NCBI GenBank assembly: GCA_903836945.1
Contig: CAILSO010000021.1
Span: forward strand, 1-32,601
Reading direction: 5' to 3'
Source: an uncultured Actinomycetes bacterium
GTDB taxonomy: Bacteria; Actinomycetota; Actinomycetes; Nanopelagicales; Nanopelagicaceae
Length of the DNA: 32,601 bases
Part shown: positions 14,259-23,067 of the stretch, piece by piece
Layout of the letters: every line of letters begins with the position of its first letter
How positions within the stretch are numbered: position 1 is the stretch's first letter
Position numbers and translations under genes: made by a program
The notes under the pieces: generated by a model
The model's database searches: none
The model's input: only the letters and a program-made list of their open reading frames with translations
Told to the model about the DNA's origin: nothing

Positions 14259-17150
14259 ATGAGTTCATTCCAATTCCCTGGCAATCCCTTTAATAATTCA
14301 GGAGCAGGTGGCGCCGGCGGTTCGCGTCCGGCCTTTAAAAAGCCGGGACCGTTGGCCTACACGATTTTAACGTTGGTAGTTCTCTCGATAATTCTTCTTG
14401 CCTCAAGTGGCTTTTATGCCGACCTACTTTGGTTTAGATCAGTTAACTTTGTAAGTGTTTGGCGCACTGTATTGATGACAAAGATCGAACTCTTTATTGG
14501 TTTTGGTCTAATTACTTCATTGATAATTACTTCAAACGTTTACATCGCTTATCGCACTCGTCCGATTTACGTTCCGGTTAGCGTGGAAGCCGATAATTTA
14601 GAACGCTATCGCGGGCAATTAGATCCGATTAAGAAGTGGGCGCTTTTAGCAATTGCCGTTGTCTTCTTTTATTTCGCGGGTAATTCTGGAATTCGCCTCT
14701 GGACAACATGGTTGCAGTTTAAGAACGCAACCCCATTTGGCACCAAAGACCAACAATTTGGTTTAGATATTTCATTCTTTGCTTTCAAGCTGCCGTTCTA
14801 TCAAGCGCTTATTAGTTGGGCAATTTCTACTTTAATTCTGACCATTCTTGCTGCTACGGCAGTTCATTATCTTTACAGCGGAATCCGCCTACAAGTTAAA
14901 GAGGATCGCACAACAGTTGCGGCTCGTGTGCAGCTATCAGTCCTACTTGGAATTCTTGTACTTGTTAAGGCCCTTGCTTATTGGTTTGATCGCTACGCCC
15001 TGGCGCTAAAAACTGGCCGATTAATTACTGGGCTTACCTACACCGATGTAAATGCGGTTCTCCCTGCAAAAGCAATTTTGGCCGGGATTGCTGTTGTTTG
15101 CTCTCTTCTCTTCTTCGCAAATATCGTTCGCAGATCTTGGGTTCTTCCAGGCGCCGGAATTGGCCTATTAGTAATTTCATCGCTCTTGATCTCTGGCATT
15201 TACCCTTCAGCAATTCAGCAATTCACTGTTAAGCCTTCAGAGTCATCAAAAGAAGCTCCTTACATTCAACGAAACATTGACGCTACTCGCGCTGCATACG
15301 GATTAAGTAGCGTCTCGGTTAAGGATTATCAAGCCACAACTTTGCCAAGCGCCGGTCAACTAAAAAATGATGCAGCGACGATTTCAAATATTCGATTGAT
15401 TGACCCAAATGTTGTTCAATCAACCTTCCGCCAGCTCCAGCAAATCAAGCCTTATTACACCTTCCCAGATTCATTGGATATGGATCGCTACAACATTAAT
15501 GGTGTTAAGCGCGATGCTGTGGTCGCAGTTCGCGAATTAAATATTTCGGGCAACCCAGTACGTAACTGGATTAATGATCACTTGGTTTATACCCATGGAT
15601 TCGGTTTTGTTGCGGCTTACGGAAATACCGTCGATGCTGATGGCAAGCCAGCATTTGCAGTGGGAAATATTCCTCCGACAAATGGCCTTGGCACCTTCGA
15701 ACCTAGAATTTACTTCGGCGAGAATGTTCCAGATTATTCAATTATTGGTGGCACTAAGACCAGTTCCCCAACCGAACTTGATTACCCAGATGACAATTCA
15801 GCAAATGGGCAGAAGAACTACACCTATGCGGGTAAGGGTGGCGTGCCAATGGGCTCGCTCTTCTCTCGTCTGCTATTTGCGGTCAAATATAAAGAGCAGC
15901 GAATCTTGCTATCAAGTTTGATTAATAAAGATTCAAAGATTCTCTTTAATAGAAATCCAGCTACGAGAGTTCAAAAGGTTGCGCCATGGCTAACTCTGGA
16001 TGGAAATGAATACCCAGCAGTCATAAATGGCCGAGTTATGTGGATATTAGATGGCTACACAACCAGTGCGGGCTATCCATATGCCAAGCACACAAATCTC
16101 GCCGATGCCACAACGAACTCAGTAACAACGAGTTCAACTTCAGTCGCATCACTAGCGAGCAAGGATGTTAACTACATTCGCAACTCGGTGAAGGCAACGG
16201 TTGATGCCTACGATGGAACCGTAACTTTGTATGCGTGGGATTCGAAAGACCCAGTTCTTCAAACATGGAGCAAGTCATTCCCAGGCACATTGCAGCCAAA
16301 GAGTGCGATGCCCGCTGCTTTGTTAGATCACATTCGCTACCCTGAAGATTTGTTTAGCGTTCAACGTGATGTACTAAGTACCTATCACGTAGAGACAGCT
16401 AATGCCTTTTACGGCGGACAAGATTTCTGGCGCGTTCCAACCGACCCATCATCACTCGGTGCTAATTCCGGAACGCAACCTCCTTATTACATGACCATGC
16501 AGATGCCTGGTGCAACCAAATCTAACTTTGCACTTACAACTTCATTTGTGCCTAGGGGAAATCGTCAGAACTTAACCGCCTTTGCATCTGTTAATTCAGA
16601 TAATGGTCCGGATTACGGAAAGATCTCAGTTCTTCAATTGCCACGATCCACAAATATTTCTGGACCATCACAGGTAGCCTCAAACTTTGAAGCTAACCCA
16701 ACTGTGGCTCAAGCGCTCTCGTTATTGCGTCAAGGTGGTTCTGATGTAGTACTTGGAAATCTGCTGACTCTTCCAGTTGGTAGCGGCTTGCTTTACGTGC
16801 AACCAGTTTATGTACGTGCAACCTCTAACTCATCTTCTTATCCACTTCTTCAAAAGGTACTTGTCTCATTTGGAGATCAAATTGGTTTTGATAGTAATTT
16901 GAAGGGGGCGTTGGATCAGGTATTTGGTGGAAACTCAGGAACTATTTTGAATAACACCGGAACTTCAATTCCAACGACTGGTACTTCAACATCTCCAATG
17001 AGTTCTTCACTACGCGCCGCACTTCAAAGCGCACAACAAGCGCTATCTGATTCGCAAGCAGCGCTAAAGCGTGGCGATTTCACTGCATATGGTCAGGCTC
17101 AAGATCGCTTGAAGTCTGCGATATCTGCTGCAATAGCTGCGCAAAAATAA
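14259..17150 (+). CDS. UPF0182 family membrane protein (Rv3193c-type)
   Basis: The 963-residue protein has seven hydrophobic segments in its first third (about residues 33-55, 70-95, 124-148, 180-206, 224-248, 270-290 and 293-317). A large domain follows, probably outside the cytoplasm, containing RVMWILDGYTTS-type and LDHIRYPEDLF stretches typical of UPF0182. A Ser/Thr-rich linker (about 905-920) leads to an alpha-helical C-terminus with the ALKRGDFTAYGQAQ pattern that closes most family members. Function is not established for this family. It starts 13 bp after the Lon-type gene, so the two are likely co-transcribed, as in other actinobacteria. Length is close to that of M. tuberculosis Rv3193c (about 990 residues). 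Confidence 0.92.
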   Translation: MSSFQFPGNPFNNSGAGGAGGSRPAFKKPGPLAYTILTLVVLSIILLASSGFYADLLWFRSVNFVSVWRTVLMTKIELFIGFGLITSLIITSNVYIAYRTRPIYVPVSVEADNLERYRGQLDPIKKWALLAIAVVFFYFAGNSGIRLWTTWLQFKNATPFGTKDQQFGLDISFFAFKLPFYQALISWAISTLILTILAATAVHYLYSGIRLQVKEDRTTVAARVQLSVLLGILVLVKALAYWFDRYALALKTGRLITGLTYTDVNAVLPAKAILAGIAVVCSLLFFANIVRRSWVLPGAGIGLLVISSLLISGIYPSAIQQFTVKPSESSKEAPYIQRNIDATRAAYGLSSVSVKDYQATTLPSAGQLKNDAATISNIRLIDPNVVQSTFRQLQQIKPYYTFPDSLDMDRYNINGVKRDAVVAVRELNISGNPVRNWINDHLVYTHGFGFVAAYGNTVDADGKPAFAVGNIPPTNGLGTFEPRIYFGENVPDYSIIGGTKTSSPTELDYPDDNSANGQKNYTYAGKGGVPMGSLFSRLLFAVKYKEQRILLSSLINKDSKILFNRNPATRVQKVAPWLTLDGNEYPAVINGRVMWILDGYTTSAGYPYAKHTNLADATTNSVTTSSTSVASLASKDVNYIRNSVKATVDAYDGTVTLYAWDSKDPVLQTWSKSFPGTLQPKSAMPAALLDHIRYPEDLFSVQRDVLSTYHVETANAFYGGQDFWRVPTDPSSLGANSGTQPPYYMTMQMPGATKSNFALTTSFVPRGNRQNLTAFASVNSDNGPDYGKISVLQLPRSTNISGPSQVASNFEANPTVAQALSLLRQGGSDVVLGNLLTLPVGSGLLYVQPVYVRATSNSSSYPLLQKVLVSFGDQIGFDSNLKGALDQVFGGNSGTILNNTGTSIPTTGTSTSPMSSSLRAALQSAQQALSDSQAALKRGDFTAYGQAQDRLKSAISAAIAAQK

Positions 17151-17158
17151 TCTTCAGT

Positions 17159-17187
17159 TTGGGTTATTTCACACTTTCACCTAAGAT
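17159..17187 (+). promoter_or_regulatory. Predicted promoter of the initiator tRNA
   Basis: TTGGGT (17159-17164) and TAAGAT (17182-17187) are spaced by 17 bp, and transcription would begin about six bases before the tRNA 5' end. Confidence 0.5.
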
Positions 17188-17199
17188 TGCGCTTACCGA

Positions 17200-17273
17200 C
17201 GCGGGGTGGAGCAGCTCGGTAGCTCGCTGGGCTCATAACCCAGAGGTCATAGGTTCAAATCCTGTCCCCGCTA
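17200..17273 (+). tRNA. Initiator tRNA-fMet (anticodon CAT)
   Basis: A 74-nt cloverleaf. The acceptor stem pairs GCGGGG with CCCCGC and leaves an unpaired C1 opposite T72, the first-pair mismatch that marks initiator tRNAs. The anticodon loop CTCATAA is closed by three G-C pairs (GGG/CCC), the second initiator signature. The T arm GGTTCAAAT is canonical. The discriminator is A and the CCA end is not encoded. Confidence 0.96.
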
Positions 17274-17274
17274 C

Positions 17275-17334
17275 TAGAAGTAAATAGAAGTAAATAGAAG
17301 TAAATAGAAGTAAATAGAAGTAAATAGAAGTAAG
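17275..17334. repeat. 10-bp tandem repeat, about six copies, just after the tRNA
   Basis: TAGAAGTAAA repeats head to tail from two bases past the tRNA 3' end, with the sixth copy altered at its last base. The period is close to one helical turn. Related fragments (AAGTAGAAGCAAG) occur at about 17374. The rest of the gap up to 17411 holds an inverted GGTAC pair near 17347-17362 and no gene. Confidence 0.95.
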
Positions 17335-17411
17335 AATAAAAGCAATTGGGTACATAGAGGTACCTAAAGTTAAGTAGAAGCAAGATGCGCTACGAATTGG
17401 GCCGATAAGCG

Positions 17412-18140
17412 ATGATGGATTTGCATACAATTTACGATGCATCATCCGATCGTTTAATTGAACTAGCTGCCAAGAATACTTTTATTGCTATTAGCGCAGC
17501 TTGGTCCACAAATTCACAAGCCAACATTGTCCTAACCGGTGGCCGCACGGGCGCCAAGATCGCCGCGGCTCTTTCAAACGAGATTAGTGATGCAATAGAA
17601 AATTTCCCAGAGCAGGTCAAGGGAAAGAAGATTCACATCTGGTTTAGCGATGAGAGATTTGTTGCGGGAGATAATTCCGAACGTACCGATCTTGCCATCA
17701 TGCCAGAGTTGGTAAATGCGGCTTCAGTACTAGAGATTCATCAGATCGCAAATTCTTCAAAATCTACTTTAGAGCAAGCCGCGAGTTCTTATTCAGCAGA
17801 GCTAACAAAGATTTTAGCCGGCAAGAAATTTGATTCCGTAATCCTAAGTTTGGGCGAAGATGGCCACGTAGCTTCATGCTTTCCGGGGCAAGATGAGATT
17901 TTTAATTCAAGCACTGCGGCGATAGCCGTTTCTAATTCGCCAAAGCCACCGGCACAGCGCGTCAGCATCTCATTGCCAGCCCTCGGCCAAGCCGCCCAAA
18001 TCTTTCTCTTTGGTCTCGGTGAAGGAAAATTGCAGGCCGTTAAAGCGGCCCAAGAGAATGATGCGCAAGCAGTCGTTACAAAATTACGGCAGAATTCGCA
18101 GGCTGGAAAAATGTTTCTCCTAACGGATCGGAAAGATTAA
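17412..18140 (+). CDS. pgl: 6-phosphogluconolactonase
   Basis: Hydrolyses 6-phosphogluconolactone to 6-phosphogluconate in the oxidative pentose phosphate pathway. The 242-residue protein has the NagB/DevB-type fold with LTGGRTG (41-47), WFSDERFV (77-84) and the active-site stretch LGEDGHVASCFPG (147-159). ATG at 17412 and 17415 are both possible, and neither has a strong ribosome site. It is first in the operon pgl-gnd-zwf, with two bases between its stop and gnd, so the enzymes for all three oxidative steps come from one transcript. No opcA gene accompanies zwf, unlike many actinobacteria. Confidence 0.93.
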   Translation: MMDLHTIYDASSDRLIELAAKNTFIAISAAWSTNSQANIVLTGGRTGAKIAAALSNEISDAIENFPEQVKGKKIHIWFSDERFVAGDNSERTDLAIMPELVNAASVLEIHQIANSSKSTLEQAASSYSAELTKILAGKKFDSVILSLGEDGHVASCFPGQDEIFNSSTAAIAVSNSPKPPAQRVSISLPALGQAAQIFLFGLGEGKLQAVKAAQENDAQAVVTKLRQNSQAGKMFLLTDRKD

Positions 18141-18142
18141 AT

Positions 18143-19171
18143 ATGAGCGATAAGCCACTTCAATTAACCGTAATTGGATTGGGCCGAATGGGCGCCAATA
18201 TTGCTCGTCGCATTAAGCGCGAGATCAAATCACCGATCAATATCAGCGTCTTTGATGTAAGTCCGCAGGCCGTATCAACCATGAGCGCCGAAGGATTTAC
18301 CGGGCTTGCAACACTTGCAGATTTAGCAAAATATAACGATGCCGCAAATCCACAGATCGTTTGGGTGATGGTTCCAGCTGAAGTAACTGCGCAAACAATT
18401 AAAGATGTAGCAGAACACCTAGCTGCGGGCGCAACAATTATTGATGGCGGAAATACTTTCTATCGCGACGATATTGCAAATGCCGATTGGCTAAAACTCA
18501 AGGGCATTAACTTTGTCGATGTTGGAACATCAGGCGGGGTTTATGGATTGGATCGCGGATTTAGTTTGATGATTGGTGGCGAAAAGAATGTTTTTGACCG
18601 CCTAACTCCAATCTTCCGCGCCCTGGCTCCTGGTTTTGAATCAGCAGAACGGACACCTGGAAATTCTGGTGAAATCTCAAATGCTGAAGAGGGTTTCTTG
18701 CACTGCGGTCCAGTTGGTTCTGGTCACTTTGTAAAGATGGTCCACAATGGAATTGAATATGGCGCAATGGCGGCTTATGCCGAAGGGCTTAACCTGCTTG
18801 ATGCTGTGCGTAACGGCGTTAAGCACCCAACTTCTGTCGGTGATCATGATGAAACAAAATACGATTTGGATTTGGCTGACGTTACTGAGGTTTGGCGTCG
18901 TGGTTCGGTAGTAGCTTCTTGGTTACTAGATTTAACAGCCGAGGCCTTCAACGAAGATCCAAAGTTGGATAGTTATACCGGCGCAGTTGCTGATTCTGGT
19001 GAAGGTCGTTGGACCGTTGCTACAGCAATTGATGCTGGAACTCCGGCAAATGTTTTAGCTGCTTCACTCTTTAGTCGCTTTGCTTCACGTGGCAATGATT
19101 TATATGCAAATAAAGTTTTATCAGCAATGCGCAAGAAGTTCGGTGGGCATAAAGAGGCAGGATCTAAATGA
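18143..19171 (+). CDS. gnd: 6-phosphogluconate dehydrogenase (decarboxylating), short form
   Basis: Converts 6-phosphogluconate to ribulose 5-phosphate and CO2. The Rossmann loop is [12 protein letters not shown] (12-23). The substrate-binding segment [20 protein letters not shown] (128-147) and the catalytic Lys198 in [14 protein letters not shown] are present. At 342 residues it belongs to the short class rather than the 470-residue class. The second Rossmann strand ends in VFDVS with Asp38, a position that usually selects NAD over NADP; this suggests NADH output but is inference. A stretch at about 163-190 ([16 protein letters not shown]) is longer than I expect for short forms. The stop overlaps the zwf start as ATGA. 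Confidence 0.92.
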   Translation: MSDKPLQLTVIGLGRMGANIARRIKREIKSPINISVFDVSPQAVSTMSAEGFTGLATLADLAKYNDAANPQIVWVMVPAEVTAQTIKDVAEHLAAGATIIDGGNTFYRDDIANADWLKLKGINFVDVGTSGGVYGLDRGFSLMIGGEKNVFDRLTPIFRALAPGFESAERTPGNSGEISNAEEGFLHCGPVGSGHFVKMVHNGIEYGAMAAYAEGLNLLDAVRNGVKHPTSVGDHDETKYDLDLADVTEVWRRGSVVASWLLDLTAEAFNEDPKLDSYTGAVADSGEGRWTVATAIDAGTPANVLAASLFSRFASRGNDLYANKVLSAMRKKFGGHKEAGSK

Positions 19172-20562
19172 GTGTAAAAACCTTGAAGGGCAAGACCCCA
19201 ACGCCATGTGATGCACTGGTTCTATTTGGTGCTACCGGTGACTTAGCGAAGAAGAAGTTATTTCCAGCTTTGTACAACATGTCACTTCACAATGCGCTAA
19301 ATGCCGAAGTAATTGGTGTTGCCTCTACTCGCTGGGATAACGAACAATTTAGAGCCAATGCCTTTGAAGCGATTCGCGAAAGAGTCCCAAATTTGGACGA
19401 GGCGGTAATCGCAGATCTAAATACCAAGCTCTCACTTGTTGTAGGTAATTATGAAGATCCGCAGGTATATCAAGATTTAGCAAAGAAACTTGAGGGTAAG
19501 AAGAAGCCGGTAATTTACCTAGCTATTCCACCAGCTCTCTTTGAACAAGTAACCCAAGGTTTGGCTGCGGTTGGAATTACAAATACCGCCCGTTTGGTAG
19601 TTGAAAAGCCATTTGGTCGCGATCTGCAATCTGCGCAAAAGTTACAAGAATCTTTGGAAGCTGTTCTTCCAGAAGTTCGAATTTACCGAATCGATCATTA
19701 CTTAGGTAAAGAGTCGGTAGAAGATATTTTGATCTTCCGTTTTGCAAATTCAATTTGGGAACCACTTTGGAATCATCGCTACATCGAGAGCGTACAAATC
19801 ACGATGGCGGAAGATTTTGGTATCGAAGGTCGTGGCGCTTTCTATGATGGCGTGGGTGCCTTCCGAGATGTTCTTCAAAATCACTTGCTACAGGTGTTGG
19901 CGTTAATTGCTATGGAGCCACCTTCAGATCTAACTTCAGAGTTCATGGAAGATGAGAAGCTAAAGGTCTTCCGAGCAATCGATGCACTACGTCCAGAGGA
20001 AGTTGTTCGTGGGCAATACGTTGGTTATCTAGATGAAAAAGGTGTTGCCAAAAACTCCACTACTGAGACTTTTGCTGCTGCAGTAGTACACGTTGATAGT
20101 TGGAGATGGTCTGGCGTTCCGTTTTATCTACGAACCGGTAAGAATCTAAAAGAAACGATTCTGGAAGTTATTATTGAATTTAAGCATCCACCACGAATGC
20201 TCTTTGCGGAAACTCAAATCGGTTCACCAAATGTTCTGCGTTTTAGACTTGGCAAGCAAGATGGTGTCGATATTGAATTAATGGCGAAGGCACCGGGCGA
20301 TAAATTGGCAACAATTCCCGTTCAATTAAATGTGGAATTTAGCGCCGCCTTAGGTGAACGACAAGAGGCATACGAACGTCTTCTTCGTGCAGCTATGGCT
20401 GGTGATCACATGCGCTTTACGAGAATTGATTCAGTGCTAGAGACTTGGCGAATATTAGAAGGTGTAATCAACAACGAGACGCCGGTGCATCCTTACTTCA
20501 AAGGCACTTGGGGTCCAGGGAAAGTTGATGAACTCGTTCCACAAGGTTGGATCGAGCTTTAA
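19168..20562 (+). CDS. zwf: Glucose-6-phosphate 1-dehydrogenase
   Basis: Oxidises glucose 6-phosphate to the 6-phosphogluconolactone and is the entry step of the oxidative pentose phosphate pathway. The coenzyme loop is [16 protein letters not shown] (20-35), the EKPFG stretch is at 146-150, and the signature RIDHYLGKE with the catalytic His is at 174-182. Length (464) matches shorter actinobacterial Zwf proteins. An Arg after the second Rossmann strand (STRWD, about 54) is compatible with NADP. It is translationally coupled to gnd and its 3' end overlaps the convergent orphan gene by four bases. Confidence 0.95.
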   Translation: MSVKTLKGKTPTPCDALVLFGATGDLAKKKLFPALYNMSLHNALNAEVIGVASTRWDNEQFRANAFEAIRERVPNLDEAVIADLNTKLSLVVGNYEDPQVYQDLAKKLEGKKKPVIYLAIPPALFEQVTQGLAAVGITNTARLVVEKPFGRDLQSAQKLQESLEAVLPEVRIYRIDHYLGKESVEDILIFRFANSIWEPLWNHRYIESVQITMAEDFGIEGRGAFYDGVGAFRDVLQNHLLQVLALIAMEPPSDLTSEFMEDEKLKVFRAIDALRPEEVVRGQYVGYLDEKGVAKNSTTETFAAAVVHVDSWRWSGVPFYLRTGKNLKETILEVIIEFKHPPRMLFAETQIGSPNVLRFRLGKQDGVDIELMAKAPGDKLATIPVQLNVEFSAALGERQEAYERLLRAAMAGDHMRFTRIDSVLETWRILEGVINNETPVHPYFKGTWGPGKVDELVPQGWIEL

Positions 20563-21167
20563 CCTTCTTTAATAACCTCTTGTAACTTGTGGCTAACTTC
20601 AAATACGCCGTAGGCCAAGCCATCTATTCCTAAGATATAGATGCTATTTCCTTCAGAGAGGGCGTTTTCCACAATCGCACTTATTGACTCGGGAAATTTT
20701 GCGGTAGCTCTAGCCATGGCCAAGGTTGGGCCAAGTAGGGCATTTCGAACTAAGCCATTAACGATGACCTTCGCCGCTACGCCTTGAATCGCAGATTGAT
20801 TCCATTGCGTATATGCAATCGGAGTAATACCTTCGGCCTCTAAATCTTTAGCGATCGCAAGTAAGGCTTTCTGTTGATCTGAGGGATTTTCAAAGATCTT
20901 CGTTAGAAATTCTCTAAGTCCTACCAGAAGGGTGAGCGTAATTGTCTTCAAGATTGACTCGGCGATTTCTGAATCATCACCGGCCTTATAAGGACTTGAA
21001 ACAAAATGTTTGATATCTACTGAAAAAACTTCAACAAATTCAGGAATTGTGGGCTCAGATTTTCTGCGCCTCTTACGGCTGCGGACAAGAAGAGTGGCTA
21101 GCAAGATTAAAAGAAGCAAGCCTCCTGCGGCGGGGCCATACCAAATTGGCTTCGAAAAGTTACTCAC
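20559..21167 (-). CDS. Membrane-anchored protein of unknown function, 202 aa
   Basis: I do not recognise this protein. One N-terminal membrane helix (about residues 11-28, [18 protein letters not shown]) is followed by a strongly basic stretch (RSRKRRRK), placing the remaining 170 residues in the cytoplasm by the positive-inside rule. The soluble part is mostly predicted helix, ends in a mixed segment ([17 protein letters not shown]), and has no Cys and no evident catalytic motif. It lies directly after hisN with no gap, so it is probably the last gene of the aroA-rsgA-hisN transcript. ATG at 21167. Confidence 0.6.
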   Translation of the reverse strand: MSNFSKPIWYGPAAGGLLLLILLATLLVRSRKRRRKSEPTIPEFVEVFSVDIKHFVSSPYKAGDDSEIAESILKTITLTLLVGLREFLTKIFENPSDQQKALLAIAKDLEAEGITPIAYTQWNQSAIQGVAAKVIVNGLVRNALLGPTLAMARATAKFPESISAIVENALSEGNSIYILGIDGLAYGVFEVSHKLQEVIKEG

Positions 21168-22031
21168 TTATTTGCCAAATACTTTTGCAATAAATTCTTT
21201 ATGGATTGCGCCATTGCTAGAGGTGGCACTTCCGCCATGAGGGCCACTTGCCCCCGAAGTGTTTGTAAATTTTCCACCAGCTTCGCAAACAATTACATCA
21301 AGAGCTGCCATATCCCAGAGCGCCAGGGATGGTTCAACAGCGAGATCAATCGCACCTTCCGCAACCAACATATGGGACCAGAAATCACCGATGCCACGGG
21401 TGCGCCAAATACTTTCTTGTAGGTCGATAAATTTCGAACGAGCGGCTCCCCAACCAACTAAATCAGAATGAGAGATTGAGGCATCAGCTAACTTCGATAC
21501 TCGCGAAACCGAAATCTTCTTCGTTACGACCTTCGAGGTTGCGGAATCGAGGCCGAGTTTAGTTGTGACAAATGCACCGTTATCTTTTGCGGCATGCCAG
21601 CGACGAGAGAGCGCCGGTGCGCTAACAACTCCAACAACTGGTTCACCTTTTGAATTACAAAGTGCGATGAGAGTTGCCCAAGTAGGAACTCCTCTTAGAA
21701 AATTCTTAGTGCCATCGATCGGATCGATTACCCAGTAAAAAGTTCCATCTGGGGTATTAGTTAAATCAATACCGTCTGGGCGACCAAATTCTTCTCCGAC
21801 AATAAAATCTAACGGACGAGATTTTGCCAATTCTGATCGGATTAGTTCTTCAACAGCCTTGTCCGCATCAGTTACCGGAGTTAAATCTGGCTTGGTCTCA
21901 ATTACCAAGTTATTTGCTTGATAGCGATCTAGGGTAATTTCATCTGCCAAATCAGCTAGTTTATGCGCAAGGGCCAGATCATCCAAGAGATTGCGACTGG
22001 CATGAGTTCCTTGGTTTGCAGTTGTGGACAC
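21168..22031 (-). CDS. hisN: Inositol monophosphatase-family protein, probably histidinol-phosphatase HisN
   Basis: Contains the family's metal sites: GEEFG (79-83), VIDPIDGTKNF (101-111) and a C-terminal WDMAALDVIVCEAGG. The N-terminal part (DLALAHKLADLADEITLDRY and ETKPDLTPVTDADK) matches actinobacterial HisN, which dephosphorylates histidinol phosphate in histidine synthesis, better than inositol monophosphatases. The aroA-rsgA-hisN order is shared with Streptomyces. The GTG start gives 15 residues before the conserved region. A TTG at 21986 is an alternative start, and neither has a convincing ribosome site. Substrate assignment is by similarity and context. Confidence 0.82.
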   Translation of the reverse strand: MSTTANQGTHASRNLLDDLALAHKLADLADEITLDRYQANNLVIETKPDLTPVTDADKAVEELIRSELAKSRPLDFIVGEEFGRPDGIDLTNTPDGTFYWVIDPIDGTKNFLRGVPTWATLIALCNSKGEPVVGVVSAPALSRRWHAAKDNGAFVTTKLGLDSATSKVVTKKISVSRVSKLADASISHSDLVGWGAARSKFIDLQESIWRTRGIGDFWSHMLVAEGAIDLAVEPSLALWDMAALDVIVCEAGGKFTNTSGASGPHGGSATSSNGAIHKEFIAKVFGK

Positions 22032-22065
22032 CTGCGAATTCTAGTTAATTAATTTAAAGTTCGTG

Positions 22066-23064
22066 TTAATTAAAACGGACTTGGCGTAGTAAACCGCGAA
22101 GGTTTTCCAGCCTTGACTTACTTTTTGGATCTAATTCCCAAGAATTTAGGGCGCAACTTTCTTCGTTGTGTGAACAGTTCTTGGGGCAATGTTCAATCGC
22201 CTCGCTAAATTCGCCAAAGGCTGCAATTACTCGATTGTTATCGACATGAGCTACTCCGAAGGATCGCACTCCTGGTGTATCGATTATCCAACCGGTCTCA
22301 TTTTCACCCGGAACTGGATTTAACTTTAGGGCCAAAGCTGACGAAGAGGTGTGGCGGCCGCGTCCGGTTACTTCATTAACCATTCCAGTCGCGCGATCGG
22401 CAGTCTCGACAAGAGCATTAACTAAGGTTGATTTACCAACGCCAGAGTGACCGAGAAGAACGGTGCGCTGGTTTGAGAGGGCTTTGCGAATTTGTGCAAG
22501 GTCGCCACCTTTTTGAATTCTAAAAATCTCCAAATCTAAGTTTTCATAATTAGATAGAAACTCAGTCGGATCAGCCAAGTCGCACTTGGTGATAATCAAA
22601 ATTGGTTTAATTCCTTGATCAAAGGCGACGACTAAAGCTCGATCGATAAAGCCATGACGTGGTTCGGGATTGGCTGCTGCTAAAACAATTCCCATTTGAT
22701 CTACATTTGAGACGATCATTCGCTCTAGATCTGCCGCATCATCAACGGTTCGGGTAAGTGCATTTTTGCGCGGTGCAACGGTCACGATCCGCGCAAGGGA
22801 TCCTTCGCTGCCGGTTAAATCTCCAACTACTCCTACAGTGTCACCAACGACTACTGACTTCTTGCCAAGTTCGCGTGCCTTCATGGTGGTAATCAGGCGC
22901 TTTGGATCCTCGTTAATTAAGACCGTTGTACGTCCACGATCTACGGCAATAACTAAGGCCTGCTCGGCATTTGTGTAATCGGGGCGATCTTTTGTGCGAG
23001 GTCTAGTAGAACGTGCTGGGCGAGAGCGAACATCGCTCTCATCGTATTGGCGCTTACTTGCCAT
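22066..23064 (-). CDS. rsgA: Ribosome small-subunit GTPase RsgA
   Basis: A circularly permuted GTPase that helps 30S maturation. The order of GTPase motifs is permuted as expected: G4 TKCD (159-162) comes before the P-loop GHSGVGKST (205-213), then GRGRHTS (234-240) and G3 DTPG (262-265). An OB-fold precedes the GTPase part. The C-terminal zinc knuckle is CPKNCSHNEESC (C293, C297, H299, C304), slightly shorter than in E. coli RsgA. Its ATG lies three bases after the aroA stop, so the two are co-transcribed, as in M. tuberculosis (Rv3227-Rv3228). Confidence 0.95.
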   Translation of the reverse strand: MASKRQYDESDVRSRPARSTRPRTKDRPDYTNAEQALVIAVDRGRTTVLINEDPKRLITTMKARELGKKSVVVGDTVGVVGDLTGSEGSLARIVTVAPRKNALTRTVDDAADLERMIVSNVDQMGIVLAAANPEPRHGFIDRALVVAFDQGIKPILIITKCDLADPTEFLSNYENLDLEIFRIQKGGDLAQIRKALSNQRTVLLGHSGVGKSTLVNALVETADRATGMVNEVTGRGRHTSSSALALKLNPVPGENETGWIIDTPGVRSFGVAHVDNNRVIAAFGEFSEAIEHCPKNCSHNEESCALNSWELDPKSKSRLENLRGLLRQVRFN

Positions 23065-23067
23065 TAA

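Noticed and set aside
17233-17445. Minus-strand 70-codon frame ending in a GTGFEPMTSGL-like peptide
   Set aside because: It reads backwards through the tRNA and the 10-bp repeat. This peptide is a well-known false translation of tRNA genes.
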